A stretch of 64,000 nt of DNA from Pyrenochaeta sp. MPI-SDFR-AT-0127. Its lineage: Eukaryota; Ascomycota; Dothideomycetes; Pleosporales; Cucurbitariaceae. The position numbers were made by a program, and so were the translations under genes. The notes under the pieces were generated by a model. The model was not told the origin of the DNA. It saw only the letters and a list, made by a program, of their open reading frames with translations, and did no database searches. Numbering within the stretch: position 1 is the stretch's first letter; every line of letters starts with the position of its first letter. Positions 10,134 through 23,300 of this stretch are shown here, one piece after another. Location of the stretch: the NCBI GenBank assembly GCA_020747015.1, contig JAGTJM010000010.1:496001-560000 (forward strand). The letters run 5' to 3'.

Positions 10134-12610
10134 ATGCGAGTCCTGCCGAGCCTTACGGCCGCCCTCACCGTCGCCCTCGCTACATTGGCAGCAGCATCGT
10201 CAAGTGCCCGCGCGCCGCTGCGCCATATTGCCCTCGCGAAGAATGCCGACATCCTCACGCCAAACCACCGCGTGACGGCCGTGTCCACGTTCGATGTGGC
10301 CTTTGACCTCGCCGGTCAGCGCATCCGCCTCAGCCTCGAGCCGAACCACGACCTGTTTGTCGACGGCGGGCGCATATCATATCTCAATGCCGACGGCAGC
10401 ATAGCAAAGCAGGAGCCGATAGACCGGCTACAGCACAAGATATACAAGGGCATTGCCCGGTTGAAGCGGGGGAATCGCTGGGACAATGTCGGCTGGGCGC
10501 GGATCAGCATCCAACGGGACGGGCTGGCACCGCTTTTCGAGGGCACTTTTACCGTCCACCATGACCACCACCATGTCAAGCTGTCGTCGAACTACAAGTC
10601 GACGCGGCGGGACGAGGATCCCGATATTGACCTGCGCCCTGAAGAGTTCATGGTCGTCTTCAGGGACTCGGATATGGCCGAGCCGGAAGAGCATTCAGAG
10701 CTGAGGAGGAGGTCTGCAGGCGTGGGCTGCCCGAGCGATGAGCTGCACTTTAATACGCGAGACGACCACCCCGTGTATGCCAGCATGCGCGCGCGAGACG
10801 AAGGATTCTCTTCGAACCCCCTCTCGTCCCTTTTTGGGAAGCGACAGCTTGATGGCCAGCCTGGAGGAAACGGAGCCGGTGTCAACCTCGTCTCGACGAT
10901 TGGCAGCACGGCTGGATGCCCTAGCACTCGCAAAGTTGCGCTTGTTGGTGTAGCTGCTGACTGCACCTACGTCCAATCATTCAACAGGGACAAGAACCAG
11001 ACACAGACCAACGTCATCCAACAGATCAACTCGGCCTCTGAACTCTTCGAGAGCACCTTCAACATCTCCCTTGGCCTTGCCAATCTTATTGTTACGGAAC
11101 CTGACTGCCCAACTACGCAACAGCAGGCTACGCCATGGAACCAGGCTTGCAGTAGCAGCATCAGCATCCAGGACCGCCTGAACCAATTCTCGCAGTGGAG
11201 AGGACAGCAAAATGACCAGTACTCTCACTGGACACTGCTGTCGACGTGCAACACCGGCTCCGCTGTCGGACTAGCGTGGTTGGGCCAAGCCTGTACAAGT
11301 GGCTCTCAGGGCAACTCTGGAAGCTCCAGCGAGACGGTTGCTGGTGCCAACGTCGTCATCAAGACGCCCACAGAATGGCAAGTTATTGCCCACGAAACAG
11401 GCCATACCTACGGCGCCGTCCACGACTGCACGGCATCGCAGTGCGCAAATTCCAACATTGTCAACTCCCAGCAGTGTTGCCCACTCAGCTCCGGCACCTG
11501 CAACGCCGGAGAGGGCTTCATCATGAACCCCTCAACCGCAAATGGCATCACGCGCTTCTCCGCTTGCTCCATTGGAAACATCTGCTCAGCTCTGGGGCGT
11601 AACAGCGTCAAATCATCCTGTCTCACTAACAACAGGGACGTTACTACTATCACTGGCCAAACCTGCGGAAACGGCATCGTAGAAGGTGACGAGCAGTGCG
11701 ATTGCGGTGGTTCGGCTGGCTGTGGCCAGAATTCGTGCTGTGACCCCGACACTTGTAGATTCAAGAACAACGCCGTCTGCGATGATTCCAACGAGGACTG
11801 CTGCAGAAACTGCCAGTTTGCCTCTTCCAACACCGTCTGCCGCGCTAGCGTTGGCGAGTGCGATCCCCAGGAGACATGTACCGGAAGCAGCCCTTACTGC
11901 CCTGAAGACCAGAACAAGCAAGATGGCACGGACTGCGGCAATGGGTTGAGCTGTGCTAGTGGGCAGTGCACGTCGAGAGATATGCAGTGCAAAACAGTCA
12001 TGGGTAGCTATACCCAAGGCAACGACACGTATGCCTGCGACAACAGCAATTGCATGCTCAGCTGCGCGAGTCCAGAGTTTGGACGCAATGTGTGCTATGG
12101 ATTGCAGCAGAACTTCTTGGATGGTACGCCATGTACCGGCGGTGGCAGTTGCAACAACGTGAGTTTGAATCCTACCTTACTCCTCCCCCTTGATATATGA
12201 GGCGTTGTACTGACATGACACAGGGCCGATGTGAAGGCGGTTCCGTAGGCAGAGAAATCACCTCCTGGATTGACCGCCATCTCGAACTCGTTATCGGCCT
12301 TGCAGCCGGCCTCGGCGGACTGCTCCTCCTCTGCATCATCAGTTGCTGCTGGCGGTCCTACCGTCGCCGCAGCAAGCTCAAGAAGTATGCCGCTGCAGCA
12401 CCCCCGCCGCCCTACCGTGGATCATCACGACGCAACCGTGGCCCAACAAGTCCTGCTGGATCCGGCAATCCGTTAATGACGCAGCAAAACGGCGGCTGGC
12501 AGCCAGTTGGTGGTCCAAGTCCCATGCAGGGTCAATGGGGACCAAATCCAAACCACCACGTGCCCAGTCCGCCACCGTTAGTCCATCGGAGCTCTGTACG
12601 CTACGCATAG
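10134..12610 (+). CDS. membrane-anchored ADAM metalloprotease
   Basis: Zinc metalloprotease of the adamalysin/reprolysin family (M12B), similar in layout to Aspergillus ADM proteins. Exons 10134-12158 and 12224-12610 give 803 residues. In order: signal peptide (residues 1-25), prodomain with a Lys236-Arg237 pair in FGKRQ that suits Kex2-type processing, catalytic domain with HETGHTYGAVHD (His420, Glu421, His424, His430), a Cys-rich disintegrin-like domain from Cys511 (CGNGIVEGDEQCDCGG), an ADAM-type Cys-rich region, and a transmembrane helix at about 695-718 ending CCWRSYRRR. The short cytoplasmic tail is Pro-rich and could bind SH3 domains. All zinc-binding residues are intact, so an active cell-surface or secretory-pathway protease is expected. 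Substrate unknown. Confidence 0.93.
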
Positions 12611-12920
12611 TTTAATCATCAATCACTGTTGTCATTCAGTATAGAAAGGCGGCCCAATCCCCCCCTCATGCCGCGCCTCTGGCAAAGACTTTTTTGCCCC
12701 CTTTATCACGAACCCATCTTACGATCATTTATACCAGCGGCAAAAATTACGCAACCTGGCCCTAGGCGTTCTTTATTATTTTTGTTCTTGGGAAGGGAAG
12801 GAACTGGTTCGGTCCCACTGTTCGATTTTTTGTTTGCACCGATTATCGCATTTTCGTATGGCGTTTGGGTGGAATTGGGGTTGGGTTGGGTTATATACCA
12901 CCCCCTCACAGCTTTGTTTT

Positions 12921-12944
12921 GTGTGCGTGTGTATGTGTGTGTGC
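12921..12944 (+). repeat. GT-rich microsatellite
   Basis: Imperfect GT dinucleotide run with one C and one A substitution, in the 3' region of the ADAM gene. Confidence 0.75.
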
Positions 12945-13066
12945 ATCAATTGGTCAGGATTGGACTGGATAGGGTTGGGTGGGGATTTCCCAAAGGGATC
13001 ATGGGAATATAGGCTCGTATTTTTTTTATGGCTCTGTATATTCCTCTAGATTTTGAGGCTGGGGGG

Positions 13067-13081
13067 TTGTTGTTGTTGTTG
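13067..13081 (+). repeat. TTG trinucleotide run
   Basis: Five TTG units directly after a G-run; simple-sequence repeat in noncoding DNA. Confidence 0.7.
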
Positions 13082-13782
13082 ATGATAAGGTCCTTTCGTC
13101 GAATGTGAATGATTCGTATCTTCAGTCGGAAACACAAATACACTCAAGTTCACCTCTTCTGAATCATCCTTTGTTTAGGGCCTGGAAATGATGCCGTGGA
13201 GCTCCCTTTGGTGTTGTTGTCAAGACTGCTTTTGTGTGAATCTAGCTACAGCCAAGTCAGTTCATCAGCTAGGCGCGGGGAAAAGATTCATCTGTCACGT
13301 ACTGACGAGAGAGACATTGGTTTTCTGCAGTATCAATCTCTTTTATGTCTTCGAGAAATAAATGGAAGCAAGTAATGATGATAACGTTAGATCTTTGATG
13401 ATGAAGACTACAGACTACGATTACGTGGGCAGAGAAAAAAATGGCCCTGATAAAACTTCTTGGCCGATTGGTGCGCCAACTTGATACACCCCTTTTGTTT
13501 CGCCCTATTTGGATGATGATGAAAAGAAAACGAAAAGAAAAATAATAGTCGTGCTGTGGCTGTGATTACAAAAAAAAAACGGGCCACAGATGTGTGTTTC
13601 CTTTGAACGCCCTTGGTGATTCCTGAATGATGCCCCCCATCTAACGCCTGCTGTGTGCTTACATGGCTCATGATATCTCTCCCCCTGCGTGGGTTTCCCA
13701 TTAATCCCATGCTATTTGCGCCATATACCGCCCCCCTGCCCTAGACGCCTTGCTGGGTTTTCGATGCTCTGGTGAGTAGAGC

Positions 13783-16700
13783 TTATTCGATGGTCAGCTT
13801 TTCCGTAGTCTCCAAGATGAGTGTTTCGCTTGCTGAATCGCCTGCAGGAGGATCTCGAATAGCGTCACTGTTCTCTATCTCTCGTTCTGGGCTATGCACC
13901 AAGACAGGTGATTCTAGGCCGTCGTAAAAGTTGCCCACACTGTTCTCGCGAACTCTTTGTGCCACGCTTGCGGCAATCTTCTCGTCAAGCATGTTTACCA
14001 GCCTCTCCGAGTACTGGTCCAGCAGCTTGGCCATGACTGTCTCGTCAAACTCCTTTGATTTGACACGTTCGCCGATTGCTCTTGCAGTTGCGGCAAGCTC
14101 CCTTTCAACCTCTTTTGCAAGCTCAGAATTCATCGTATCTGTGCTATTGGCAAGTCGTTTGCGGTAGGCACGAAGTGTTCTGCACAGGCTCTCAGTAGAC
14201 GCACCGAGACTGCCAAACTCGTTCACTGGAGCTTTGGTGCGAGGCCGTACATCCATTGACGCACGTCTCTTAGCGATCTGGGGATTTCGAGGGCTGGGCG
14301 GTGATGGTGAGCGGTTCTTGTTCCTGCGAAGCGAGCCAACACCCTGCCAGCCCCCGTTCCGACCCTCTCGGGTAGTGCCTGGCATCGGCGACGGATCAAG
14401 TTTCGGTGTCTGTGCAAGAGAGAACTTGGACACTTTTTTCCGTAATCTTGGCGACTTACTTCCACTTGGCGTAGTCTCTCCATCTCCAGGCGAGCGTTGA
14501 AATCTTGCTAGTTCGGATTGTGAGAATACGCGTCGCAAAGGAGGCTTGTTCGCTAGTAGATCCTGGTTTGTAGGAGTGCTTGGGCCCAGTAGATCCATCG
14601 ACTTTGAGAGATCATGACGATTGGGAGCCTGCAAAGCCAATCCCCAAAGAAAGATCGTCCCGTCAACTGCTACTGTGACGAGCGATTTTTCACTCGTTCC
14701 GCTATCGGCAGCAGTGGCAGTTTGCACAAGGGCAATGTCCGAAACACCCTCAGTGTGGCCCCAGTCACGAGCGATCAAGGAACCGTTCTCGTCATATACA
14801 CGGATCGACTTGTCCGTACTCGATACACCAGCGATCAGAGGAGAGCTCCAGCCTCGTGGAATGTGAACCAATGAAGAGAGAACGACGGCATCGCCTCCAT
14901 CTGTATCACACGCGCGGAAATTGCTGAGTGACTGGCCATTTTGGATATCAAACTTGTGCACTTGACGGTCAATCGTCGACACAAGCAGAGCGTCGTCCTG
15001 GTCAACATCCCAGGCTGTCGACACAGGAGTGGCCTTCAACATGATGGCTCTCAGCATCACAAATGCCCGAATCGTTTCACCGCCTTCCTCCCGGGAAACC
15101 AACTCACGCACCACAAGACTTCGATCACTTGACGTGGATACTAAGCGCGAACCGTTGTGAGAGAATGATACTCCATTGACTGCTCCCACATGTTCGTCGA
15201 GGGTTTGCAAGAGATCCCAAGTTTGGTTTGCCCGCGTGAAGATCTGTACGGTGCGGTCTCGGCTAGCGCAAGCGACAAAGGCAAATCGTTCCTCCTCGTG
15301 GATGGCAATACTGGTGATTTCGCTAGCGTGGGCTTTCGAGTCGAACACGCTTGTCTTTGTCTTGCAGTCGATGATCCTCAACACGCCGAATTTATCACCA
15401 GATACCAGGAAAGCTCCGTCGGTCGAGACACGTACGGTCCGGAGCTCATTTGGAATTGGATCAGGGCCTTCCACTTGCTCAAGGGGTACTTGAAGCGAGC
15501 TTTTGAAGGTGCCTTGGCTCCAAAATATGACTGTCCCGTCAGCGGCCCACGTGTAGTAGGAGGCTTCCAAGACGTTGGGCTGCTTAAAGCCCGCACGGAC
15601 TCCAAGCACGGCATCGCCATGTGCGGGAAGGGTGTGAACAAGCTCACCAACGACTGTTTCGTCATCAGGAGGACATAGATTTGATAAGCGAATGGCGCGT
15701 TGCGAGTCCACGGTAATAATGTGCTCGTCGAGACAAGCTATTGCCCCTATTTGGTTGCAACCGGTTATAGAGACAGTTGGAGACTCAACCCGAGGTGGAG
15801 GAGAAGGTGGCGGTGTCAGGGCTCCAATGATCTCGTTCACGATGAGCGTCTTCAGTCCTCCTTGGCTGTCGGCGATGTGGAGACGCCCTTTGATATCAAC
15901 AGCCATAGAGCTGACTGGGAATCCAACATTCACCAGTTTTGAGAACCGCTGATCCGAGCCTGAATCGTCAATCAGACACAGTTCTCCCTTATCTGTGGCA
16001 ACGATAGCTTTGTTGAGTGCCACCGTGACCACGCTCGTGAAAGTAGCATCCTTCAAAGCTTCGAGAATGCAGTTCCTGCCTGGCAATGTCTTATGCATGG
16101 AGCTAGAGAGGAACGATAGGTCACTCTGGCGGGATTTTGTGATTCGTATCGTAGAGTTTGGCTCTTCAATCTTCCATACTTTAACGTGTCGAGTTCCGAC
16201 GGTGATCAACTTGTTTCCTGTCCACGCCATTCGGTTGATATTGCTGACGCACTTGTTGCTCGCGTAGAGCGTAGCAGCTCCTGTTCGAGGGTTGATGCTC
16301 CAGATGTACAGGAAGCCGTCGTTTACGGAACCCAGACTCGCGAGATAACGGGAATCCGGGCTGAAGGCCACGCAGTTGACTCCAAAGGTATGATCCGAAA
16401 GTGAGGTCAGGGGCGTGTCCGAGGATGCGTCTGGTGAGGTGGAGAAGATGAGTACTCGTGGTTTATATCCAGTCTGAACAGTCAGTGCGGTACAGCGCAG
16501 TCCTTCATTATCTGACATACCTCTCCCACAGCAAGAAACTTGCCGTCTGGGCTGAAGCTTACACACGTGGCAGCCTTGATTTTCTCCTTCATTGTCCATG
16601 CCCTGCTACTCGGCGACTCTGCCCAGTCGTTGGCAGCTGGGGATGCCAGAGGGGAGCCACCAAAGCCAGCATCGCGAAGTGAGGCGGCGGTTCGATTGCG

Positions 16701-17069
16701 GCTCTCGTTCTGGGTAGGAGTCGAGGGGCCGCCATATATCGACGAGGAGGGATTCAGCGGATTTGTGGTTGGGCGTGCGCGATAGAAGCGCTGCGAGACA
16801 TTGTGCTCGTGGTCAATTGAGGCAATCACGGCAGCGGCGCCCGCGGTGTAGGCAAAGCAGCGCGCGGACGGGAGGCTGTCAAAGGCATTGGCCGAGGTGG
16901 TCGTGGTTCCAATGACCTGGCGGAGGGCAAGATTGACTTCGGCGCGTCCCGGCTTGACTGGTGAGCGCAGCGGGGTCTTCTGGAGAAACGGCGACTGCGA
17001 GGGATTGAGCTTGATGCCCGAGGCCATGGCCGGGCTCATCATCCTGGAGTTGGAGGGAGTAAGCGACAT
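13783..17069 (-). CDS. WD40-repeat protein of the MAPKBP1/WDR62 type
   Basis: Exons 16521-17069 and 13783-16473 (intron of 47 bp, phase 0) give about 1079 residues. The N-terminus is a Ser/Pro-rich tail. The protein then shows two strings of WD40 units: CVSFSPDGKFLAVGE, HTFGVNCVAFSPDSRYLASLGS, ASNKCVSNINRMAWTGNKLITVGTRHVKVW, and later HVGAVNGVSFSHNGSRLVSTSSDRSLVV. This order and the TVGTRHVKVW segment match the tandem seven-bladed propellers of MAPKBP1/WDR62. The C-terminal third is disordered (RSPSPPSPRNP) and ends in a helical coiled-coil-like part (SELAKEVERELAATARAIGERVKS). In animals these proteins scaffold JNK signalling or spindle poles; the fungal role is not established. The start at 17069 is the first ATG in frame. 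Confidence 0.85.
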
Positions 17070-17952
17070 CGCTTCCTCCAGGTCGATTGTGGAGGAGGCT
17101 TGCGAAGGCTAGCAGACATGTCAGGTAGCCGTCATGGCACCATGTGCGCTTGCCGGTGAATTGGAATCTGCGTGGTTGGTGAGGGAATCTCTGGCACGCA
17201 CGCCACAAGCAGTTAGAGGGAGGCTCGACCGGCTGGCAGACGCTGTTTACGCTGGCATGGAGCGCGAGCACGCGAGCAATTGGGGTGAAAGGGGCGGGTA
17301 TTTCGGCCGTGGGCGTGAGCAATGGGGGTCCCTGCAGCTTCCGTCGCCCTCCAGGTGCAGGAGAACGTGCATCGCGGAGTGAATGGGCCCAACGGCGCTT
17401 TTGTTTTCTGCGGCCAAACACGCAGAGCCGGGCGATCTGAGGCGCACAGACGGTGAGCCTCCGGCAAGCTAGCACGAGCCGCAGCCATTCACACGCCCTC
17501 GCTACAAAGTCATCACCATGCATCATCACACATCACGCCTCCAAGTTTCAGCTCGGTCGTGGTGAGGGAGTGGGCAGCCGTGGTGGTGCTGATCGTCTAG
17601 TCCTGGAGCCGGCAGCACTTCCAAGGGATGTCATCACCCAGCTCCACGCCGTGACACCACGGCTGCACTTCAAGACCGGGGATGCCAATACAAAACCTTT
17701 CGACTGCAGGTGCCCGCTAGCCGTGTCGCACAGAGCATGGGTTCGCGAGCCTCGACCCCAGCCGAAGAGGTCCGCTCAGTCCCATATCAATACCGCGCTT
17801 CCGGGCCTACATGGTGCACACCATCGTCCCCGTAATCAAAAACTGTGGGGAATGCCCGACAGTGGAGCAAGAAGAAGATCAGTGCGATTTTCTGGTATGC
17901 AATGCTGCTGTAAAAACTCACAGCCCAGCCGCGAAGGGCATACCTTATCTAC
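17070..17952. other. intergenic region
   Basis: About 880 bases between the WD40 start and the MFS stop, both on the minus strand. It should hold the WD40 promoter. A 197-codon plus-strand frame (17453-18046) overlaps the MFS 3' end and has no domain, so I consider it chance. Confidence 0.4.
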
Positions 17953-19658
17953 CTACCGCACCCATTTCCAACCACTTCCCCTGGCGTCTAGTCGTCGAAC
18001 ATTCGCAAGACTCAATAATCCTATCGTCAACAAAGATGCTGTATAAACAATCGGCACCAGAAAGTCTTCGCCGCTCAGATCCTCGTCTGCTACTCTGCTG
18101 ACCAATGCTCCCGCGATGGGCACACCAATGACATATCCCACGCCTCGAATCGATGTCAAGACCCCGTTTTTGGGATAGTACATCTCGTCGCCAAACAGCT
18201 GTCTCTGTATCGAGTTCATTGTTGTGTTGAAAACCCCGTTGATGAGGCCATGGCAAACGCTCATTCCCATAAACAGCCTCAGGTTGTTCGTTAGGGCCGA
18301 GGGAAGCCACAGTGCCCATGTCGCGAAGACATACACTGCAGTCGCTATCATCAGCGCATTCTGGTGCCCAATCTTATCCGCAAGAGCCCCTGCGCCAAGC
18401 CTCGACGGAATGCCTACGCCGCTGTTCATGGCAAGCAGGTACGAGGCTTGCTTGATGCTCGCACCCAAAGACTCTGCAAACTCTGGCCCAAAATTCATTG
18501 GAATGGCTAGTGTCAAAGGGTGGATGAAGTTGACCACTGCAAGAGAGAAAAACATGGGGTCTTTGAATGCCCTCCAGTTCATGACCTTCCTGCTCCGCTT
18601 CTCGAATTTCCGAGGCGGGAGAGCCAGCCCACTGGCGACTGACAAGACAACGAAGCTGAATGCGGCGAGGACGCCGAGCGTAGCTCTTGTGCCGATTTTC
18701 TCAAGCATGCTGGTGTTGACAAACGAAAAGGTTGTACCGCCCAGAGCAGCAGCTGTCCCTGTCAGTATGCACTTAGGACTTATGCAATCATGGAATACAT
18801 ACCGGCATACATGGTACCCTGTGCAAGTCCACTTCGTTGTGGGAAGTACTCAGGAAGGATGGGCGAAAGGAGATAGATCAATATTCCCGTTCCAATACCG
18901 ACAAGAACACCTTGACAGCCAAACAGGACCCAGACCTACATATGGGTAAGCCGTTTAATCGAAAAATGTACAGCTCTCTTCTCACATCGTGGCTCGCAGC
19001 CGCTGTTGAATATCCGACTGCAATGCAAGCAGTCCCGGCAAAACATAACGTCTTGATGCGCTTCCCTATCCGAGGTAGATGCGGATAGTAGAGAATTCCG
19101 AAAATGGCCACTAAACCTCCATTGCTCAAGGAGCCAATTGATGAGATCAAGGCTCGCTTCGTCATCTCCTCTTGACGAATCACACCATCCCGTACAGCGA
19201 CCTTACGTCCATAATGTGCTTGAAACACACCAAAAGATTGTACAAAACCTATCAAGGTCAGTACCCGCACACGCAGCGAGGTCGTGATGTCTCAGCGCTT
19301 CTGGACTGTTGTGAACCGCATCGAACTGCCCCAGCGAAGTCCACATTGTTCCACACTCACCTATTACTGTAAACGCCACAAGCGATGTTGATACCAGTAT
19401 CCTCCACTGCTGTGATGGCGTCACCTTCTCGCCCACATTCTTACACGACTGCTTTTCAGGTCTAGTAGATGCGTTGTGGCTCAGTAGTCTGTCATCTCTC
19501 TCTGTGTATGCGGATTTCACAAGGTCTATCAAAATTAGCGAAGTCTTGGATATGAAGCCGGGAAGTTGCGATTCTTTTGGCACAACTAGTGGGATACACA
19601 GATAAACTGAGATATCTAGCCGTTACTTACGAGCTTTCTCAATATCTGGGAACTCCAT
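17953..19658 (-). CDS. MFS transporter, monocarboxylate-transporter-like
   Basis: Twelve-helix major facilitator of the MCT (SLC16-like) type, in the plasma or vacuolar membrane; substrate unknown. Five exons on the minus strand: 19631-19658, 19361-19585, 18986-19248, 18803-18935, 17953-18758, giving 484 residues. Splicing joins WRILVSTSLVAFTVIG to FVQSFGVFQAHYG, then VWVLFGCQGVLVGIGTG, SGLAQGTMYAGTAAALGG and TSMLEKIGTRATLG, which follow the usual helix 1, 4, 5 and loop patterns of fungal MCT-like proteins. The loop after helix 6 carries basic residues (KFEKRSRK), and the second half has SRLGAGALADKIG. Introns are 44-112 bp. The first coding exon is only 28 bases, so the start is less certain than the rest. 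Confidence 0.85.
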
Positions 19659-20381
19659 TATTTGCTGGGACGTGAGAGTGGTCAGTCTCGACGAGTTGTT
19701 CGGATAAGTCTGTGTTCAATAGGCAATGCACGAAAGTCTTCGAGCTTTTGATGCTCTGCTGTTGCTCCCTCTTGATTGTACGTCACAAAATGCATTATTA
19801 AGTAACATTGTGCGTTCAAGTCAGGCTATGACGCTCGTTGAAAGTCTATTGGAACGGTTTCCGTGGTTCTGGCTCCACAGTTCCATAGATATCTTCAGGT
19901 TGCTGGCATAGCCATGAATAATAATAACCAACAGAAAGTCTTGATTACAACGAAATCACCTGGTTCGAAAGACTTGTTCATCTTCTATGAAGAATTTTCC
20001 ATATCTCTGAAGGTCATGGTACTTGTATCTAGTTCTGATAGCAACGTTTTGAAAAGTGACGGCTGAACTCAAGGTGAATTATAATTGTGCCTCGAAATAT
20101 TTCGAGCTTCTAAGCGTAGACCGACTAGATTGTGAAAGGCGGTATATCATTTCACATGTCGAAATCTGCCTCATGGTGTTGCAGAAAACATGGTCGTAAA
20201 CGGCAACAATAGCCGCGACAAACGCCTATCTTGGCCCCGGACCCTTGCATTGGATAATCATGGAAAAGTTAACCTCTCCATTGCCATCGCAACACGGCAC
20301 ATCACTCGCTATCCTCGGAGCCTACAACTCTACCTGTAGGCTTGTCTCCTCCCAACCCCCGGGAGCGCCATAGACGTCCGT
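19659..20381. other. intergenic region between divergent genes
   Basis: About 720 bases between the start codons of the MFS transporter (minus) and the AAA ATPase (plus). It is moderately AT-rich with only short frames, and probably holds both promoters. Confidence 0.45.
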
Positions 20382-23300
20382 ATGTATGTAATACGGTCAG
20401 CACTGCGAGCGTCCACAGGAAGACCTCCAGCGCGCTTTATCCGCGGCCGCCGCTACCCATCAGTATTGCGATTGCGAACATTTCATACTACACGAGTATT
20501 CGCGCAAGCCTCGAATCCACCACCGGCACCCGATAGCACGCCAATTGACCCAAATGGCGTCAACAAGGCCGACCGAGACAAGACCACAGCGGAGGAGCAA
20601 ACAGACACTGCGGTAACGACCGACGACCCCGAAGTTTTGGCACAGAAGCTGCAAAGATCACGGGAAACATCACGCAGATACTCGGCAGCTCTGCGACGCC
20701 AACAGCGAGGGAAGAAGTCCCAAGGCTTGCCGCCTGTGCATATACCGGACTGGTTTCTGAAGAGGAGAGTCATACGGCACCACGACCAGAACCATGGACA
20801 AGAGCAGCTCAGACCTCGTACCGTGCTCTCGGTTGGCATAACTCATGCCGAGTCTGGTGAGCACGCCACATGCTCGATCCCAGTGGGAGGGGACATCGAC
20901 CCCGCCCAAATCCTTTCGCGTCTGGTCCGTGGTTTGTGGAGCAGGCGGTTGGACGACCATGAGAAGCGCAAGGTGGAGAAATATCTTGAGGAGAGGGCAG
21001 CATTGGCGGAAAAGGCAGAATCAGGGGAAGTGCTGGAAGGGAACGATGAGCCTTCAGCTAGCACCGAGCCGGGCTCAACAAAGGATGCAGGGCAGAAATC
21101 TGTCATGACAGAAGATGCTGCGTTCAATGAAGCTTGGGCAAAGCTAAATAAGCTGTCAAAAGATACCGAACTGGAACCTCGCAAGAAGATGGAGGCGATT
21201 ACCAAGCAGAGTGCGAAGTTGGAAAGAGCAGCTCGGAGGAGAGAAGTCGCTAAAAATCGGCAATTGGGTACCTCGAGACGTCTATCCTCCCTCGTGGTCG
21301 CAGAGATACGGGCGACCATTATTGCATCTCTTGCAGCGTTGCGACCAGCCGCCGGCGACTCCTTCCCCTCCGCGAAGACGAATCTCATTCTTCACTCACC
21401 GGCAATTGAACATGAAAAGTCAATCGACAGCTGCATATACACAACTGCGCTTGAGATAGGATCCGACGTCATTGTATTGAATGCTCAAGATCTTGCTCAA
21501 CTAGCAGGAGACTACCTGGGGGAAGGACCTGAGCCATCGCCACGCTCGATCCGCTCGTTAGGCTACGAGACATATCGACTCAGCGCAGAACTTGGCAATG
21601 CCTTTGAAGATATTGAAGAAGCTGCCGACGATGAAGCTGAATTCAATCAGCCACCATCTATGGATCAGCCAGAACCGGTGCCGAATCGCCTTATGCCATT
21701 TCGTCTTCCAATCATTGCTGTCACACCGGCCTTGAGGGCACTCACTCAAGGCCTAAAACACATGCAGGTGGCATCCGCTAGCCACTTTGACGCTTCCACT
21801 GGTTCTTTGAACGAAGAAGCTGGACGGACCCAGAGTCAAAGCGAGGTACAACTGGAAGATATGAAGCTAGCGGCTCTCCTAGAGGCATTGGTCGATTCGA
21901 ATGATGTTAAGCAAAACCGCGGGAATATTGGTAGTGGAACCTCTCGATCTTTCCAGACTTCAGATCAACCCCGCAGGTCGTCAAAGCCCCCAGCCTTCTT
22001 CGATTACTCCATGAATCCTGAAGGTGCTGAGCTTGAGCTTAATTCTCCATTACCTGCTAGCGCGAAGCCCAGCATCAACATGGCTGTTAAAATTGGTTCA
22101 ACATCGAGAGCACCCGAAGTCCCTACGAAATCAAAGATCATATATGTCAAGGATTTCAAGGAGCTGAACGCTACACACTACGGCGGCCGAATCATTCAAA
22201 AATTAGAGGAACTAGTTCGTAAACGCCGCATCTCTGGCGAGAGCATAATGATTGTTGGCAGCACCTGTTCGCGTGATCTCACGCCTGAGCTCTCCACTAG
22301 GTATGAGCCTTCTCTGATAACCTTTAGGGAAGCTAGACTAACTAATTATAGTGGTGTTCGCGGTCTCCAAAATGAAGGCGAAAGTAGCTTCTTCAGAACC
22401 ATCGTCATTGCGGCAGAGTCGAGCAAAAATGAGACCAGCTTTGACGAATCTCGCGCTGCAGCTAGAGGCGAGACTGGATCAACAGACCTCTCGCCAGCCG
22501 AGAAGAACAAGTTTCGGCGCATCAATCTATCCCACATCCAAGAAATGCTACGCTCTTTGGACCCAGAGGCCGCTGCCAGTATCTCGGATATGGAATCTAG
22601 CCCTTCACGTTTCCGTTCGTGGGCGCCAATTTTCTCCGAGTCCTACTTCAACAGGGTATTGACGTATGATGAGGTTCATAGGATAGCGCTCACGGCACTT
22701 GGATTACAAATCACCAGTCTTTCGAATGAGCCAACATCATCAAACAGCATTCCAGCTCAACTAGGCTGGGCGCATGTTGCTCTCGCCATGGGTTTATTAA
22801 GAGCAAGTGACATTGCGAAATATGCATACTTCGACAAAGCAGCAGAATTGCCGAAGAAACCTCAAGATGCCTTCACAGCCCGCGAAGCCCAGGCCCAGGC
22901 CGAATTGAATGGCAGCAAACGAATCGACGAGAAGAGCCTACAGCGCCAACGAGATTTACAACGGATAGCTTCTGCCGCTACTAAGCATGAGAAGCGACTT
23001 ATGCCTGGTATCGCGGACCCGGATCAAATCAAGACTACATTTGAACAAGTACATGTACCCAAGGAGACTGTAGACTCGATTCGTACGATAACGTCCTTGT
23101 CGTTGCTGCGACCTGAAGCATTTAGCTATGGTATCCTAGCAACGGAAAAGATTTCGGGTGCCCTGCTTTACGGTCCTCCTGGAACTGGTAAAACACTGCT
23201 GGCCAAGGCTGTGGCGAAGGAGAGTGGTAGCACAGTGCTTGAGGTATCTGGAAGTCAGATTATGGACAAGTATGTTGGCGAGGGCGAGAAGAATGTTGCT

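Larger units (their letters stand above)
12611..13782. other. intergenic region between convergent genes, with simple repeats
   Basis: About 1.2 kb holding the 3' UTRs of the ADAM and WD40 genes. It contains a GT-rich microsatellite at 12921-12944, a TTG run at 13067-13081, and homopolymer A and T tracts. No supported gene. Confidence 0.5.

Noticed and set aside
13931..16404. Many plus-strand frames antisense to the WD40 gene
   Set aside because: Shadows of a long coding exon on the other strand.
17453..18046. 197-codon plus-strand frame overlapping the MFS 3' end
   Set aside because: Antisense to a well-supported transporter at its end, with a His/Arg/Pro-rich composition and no domain.
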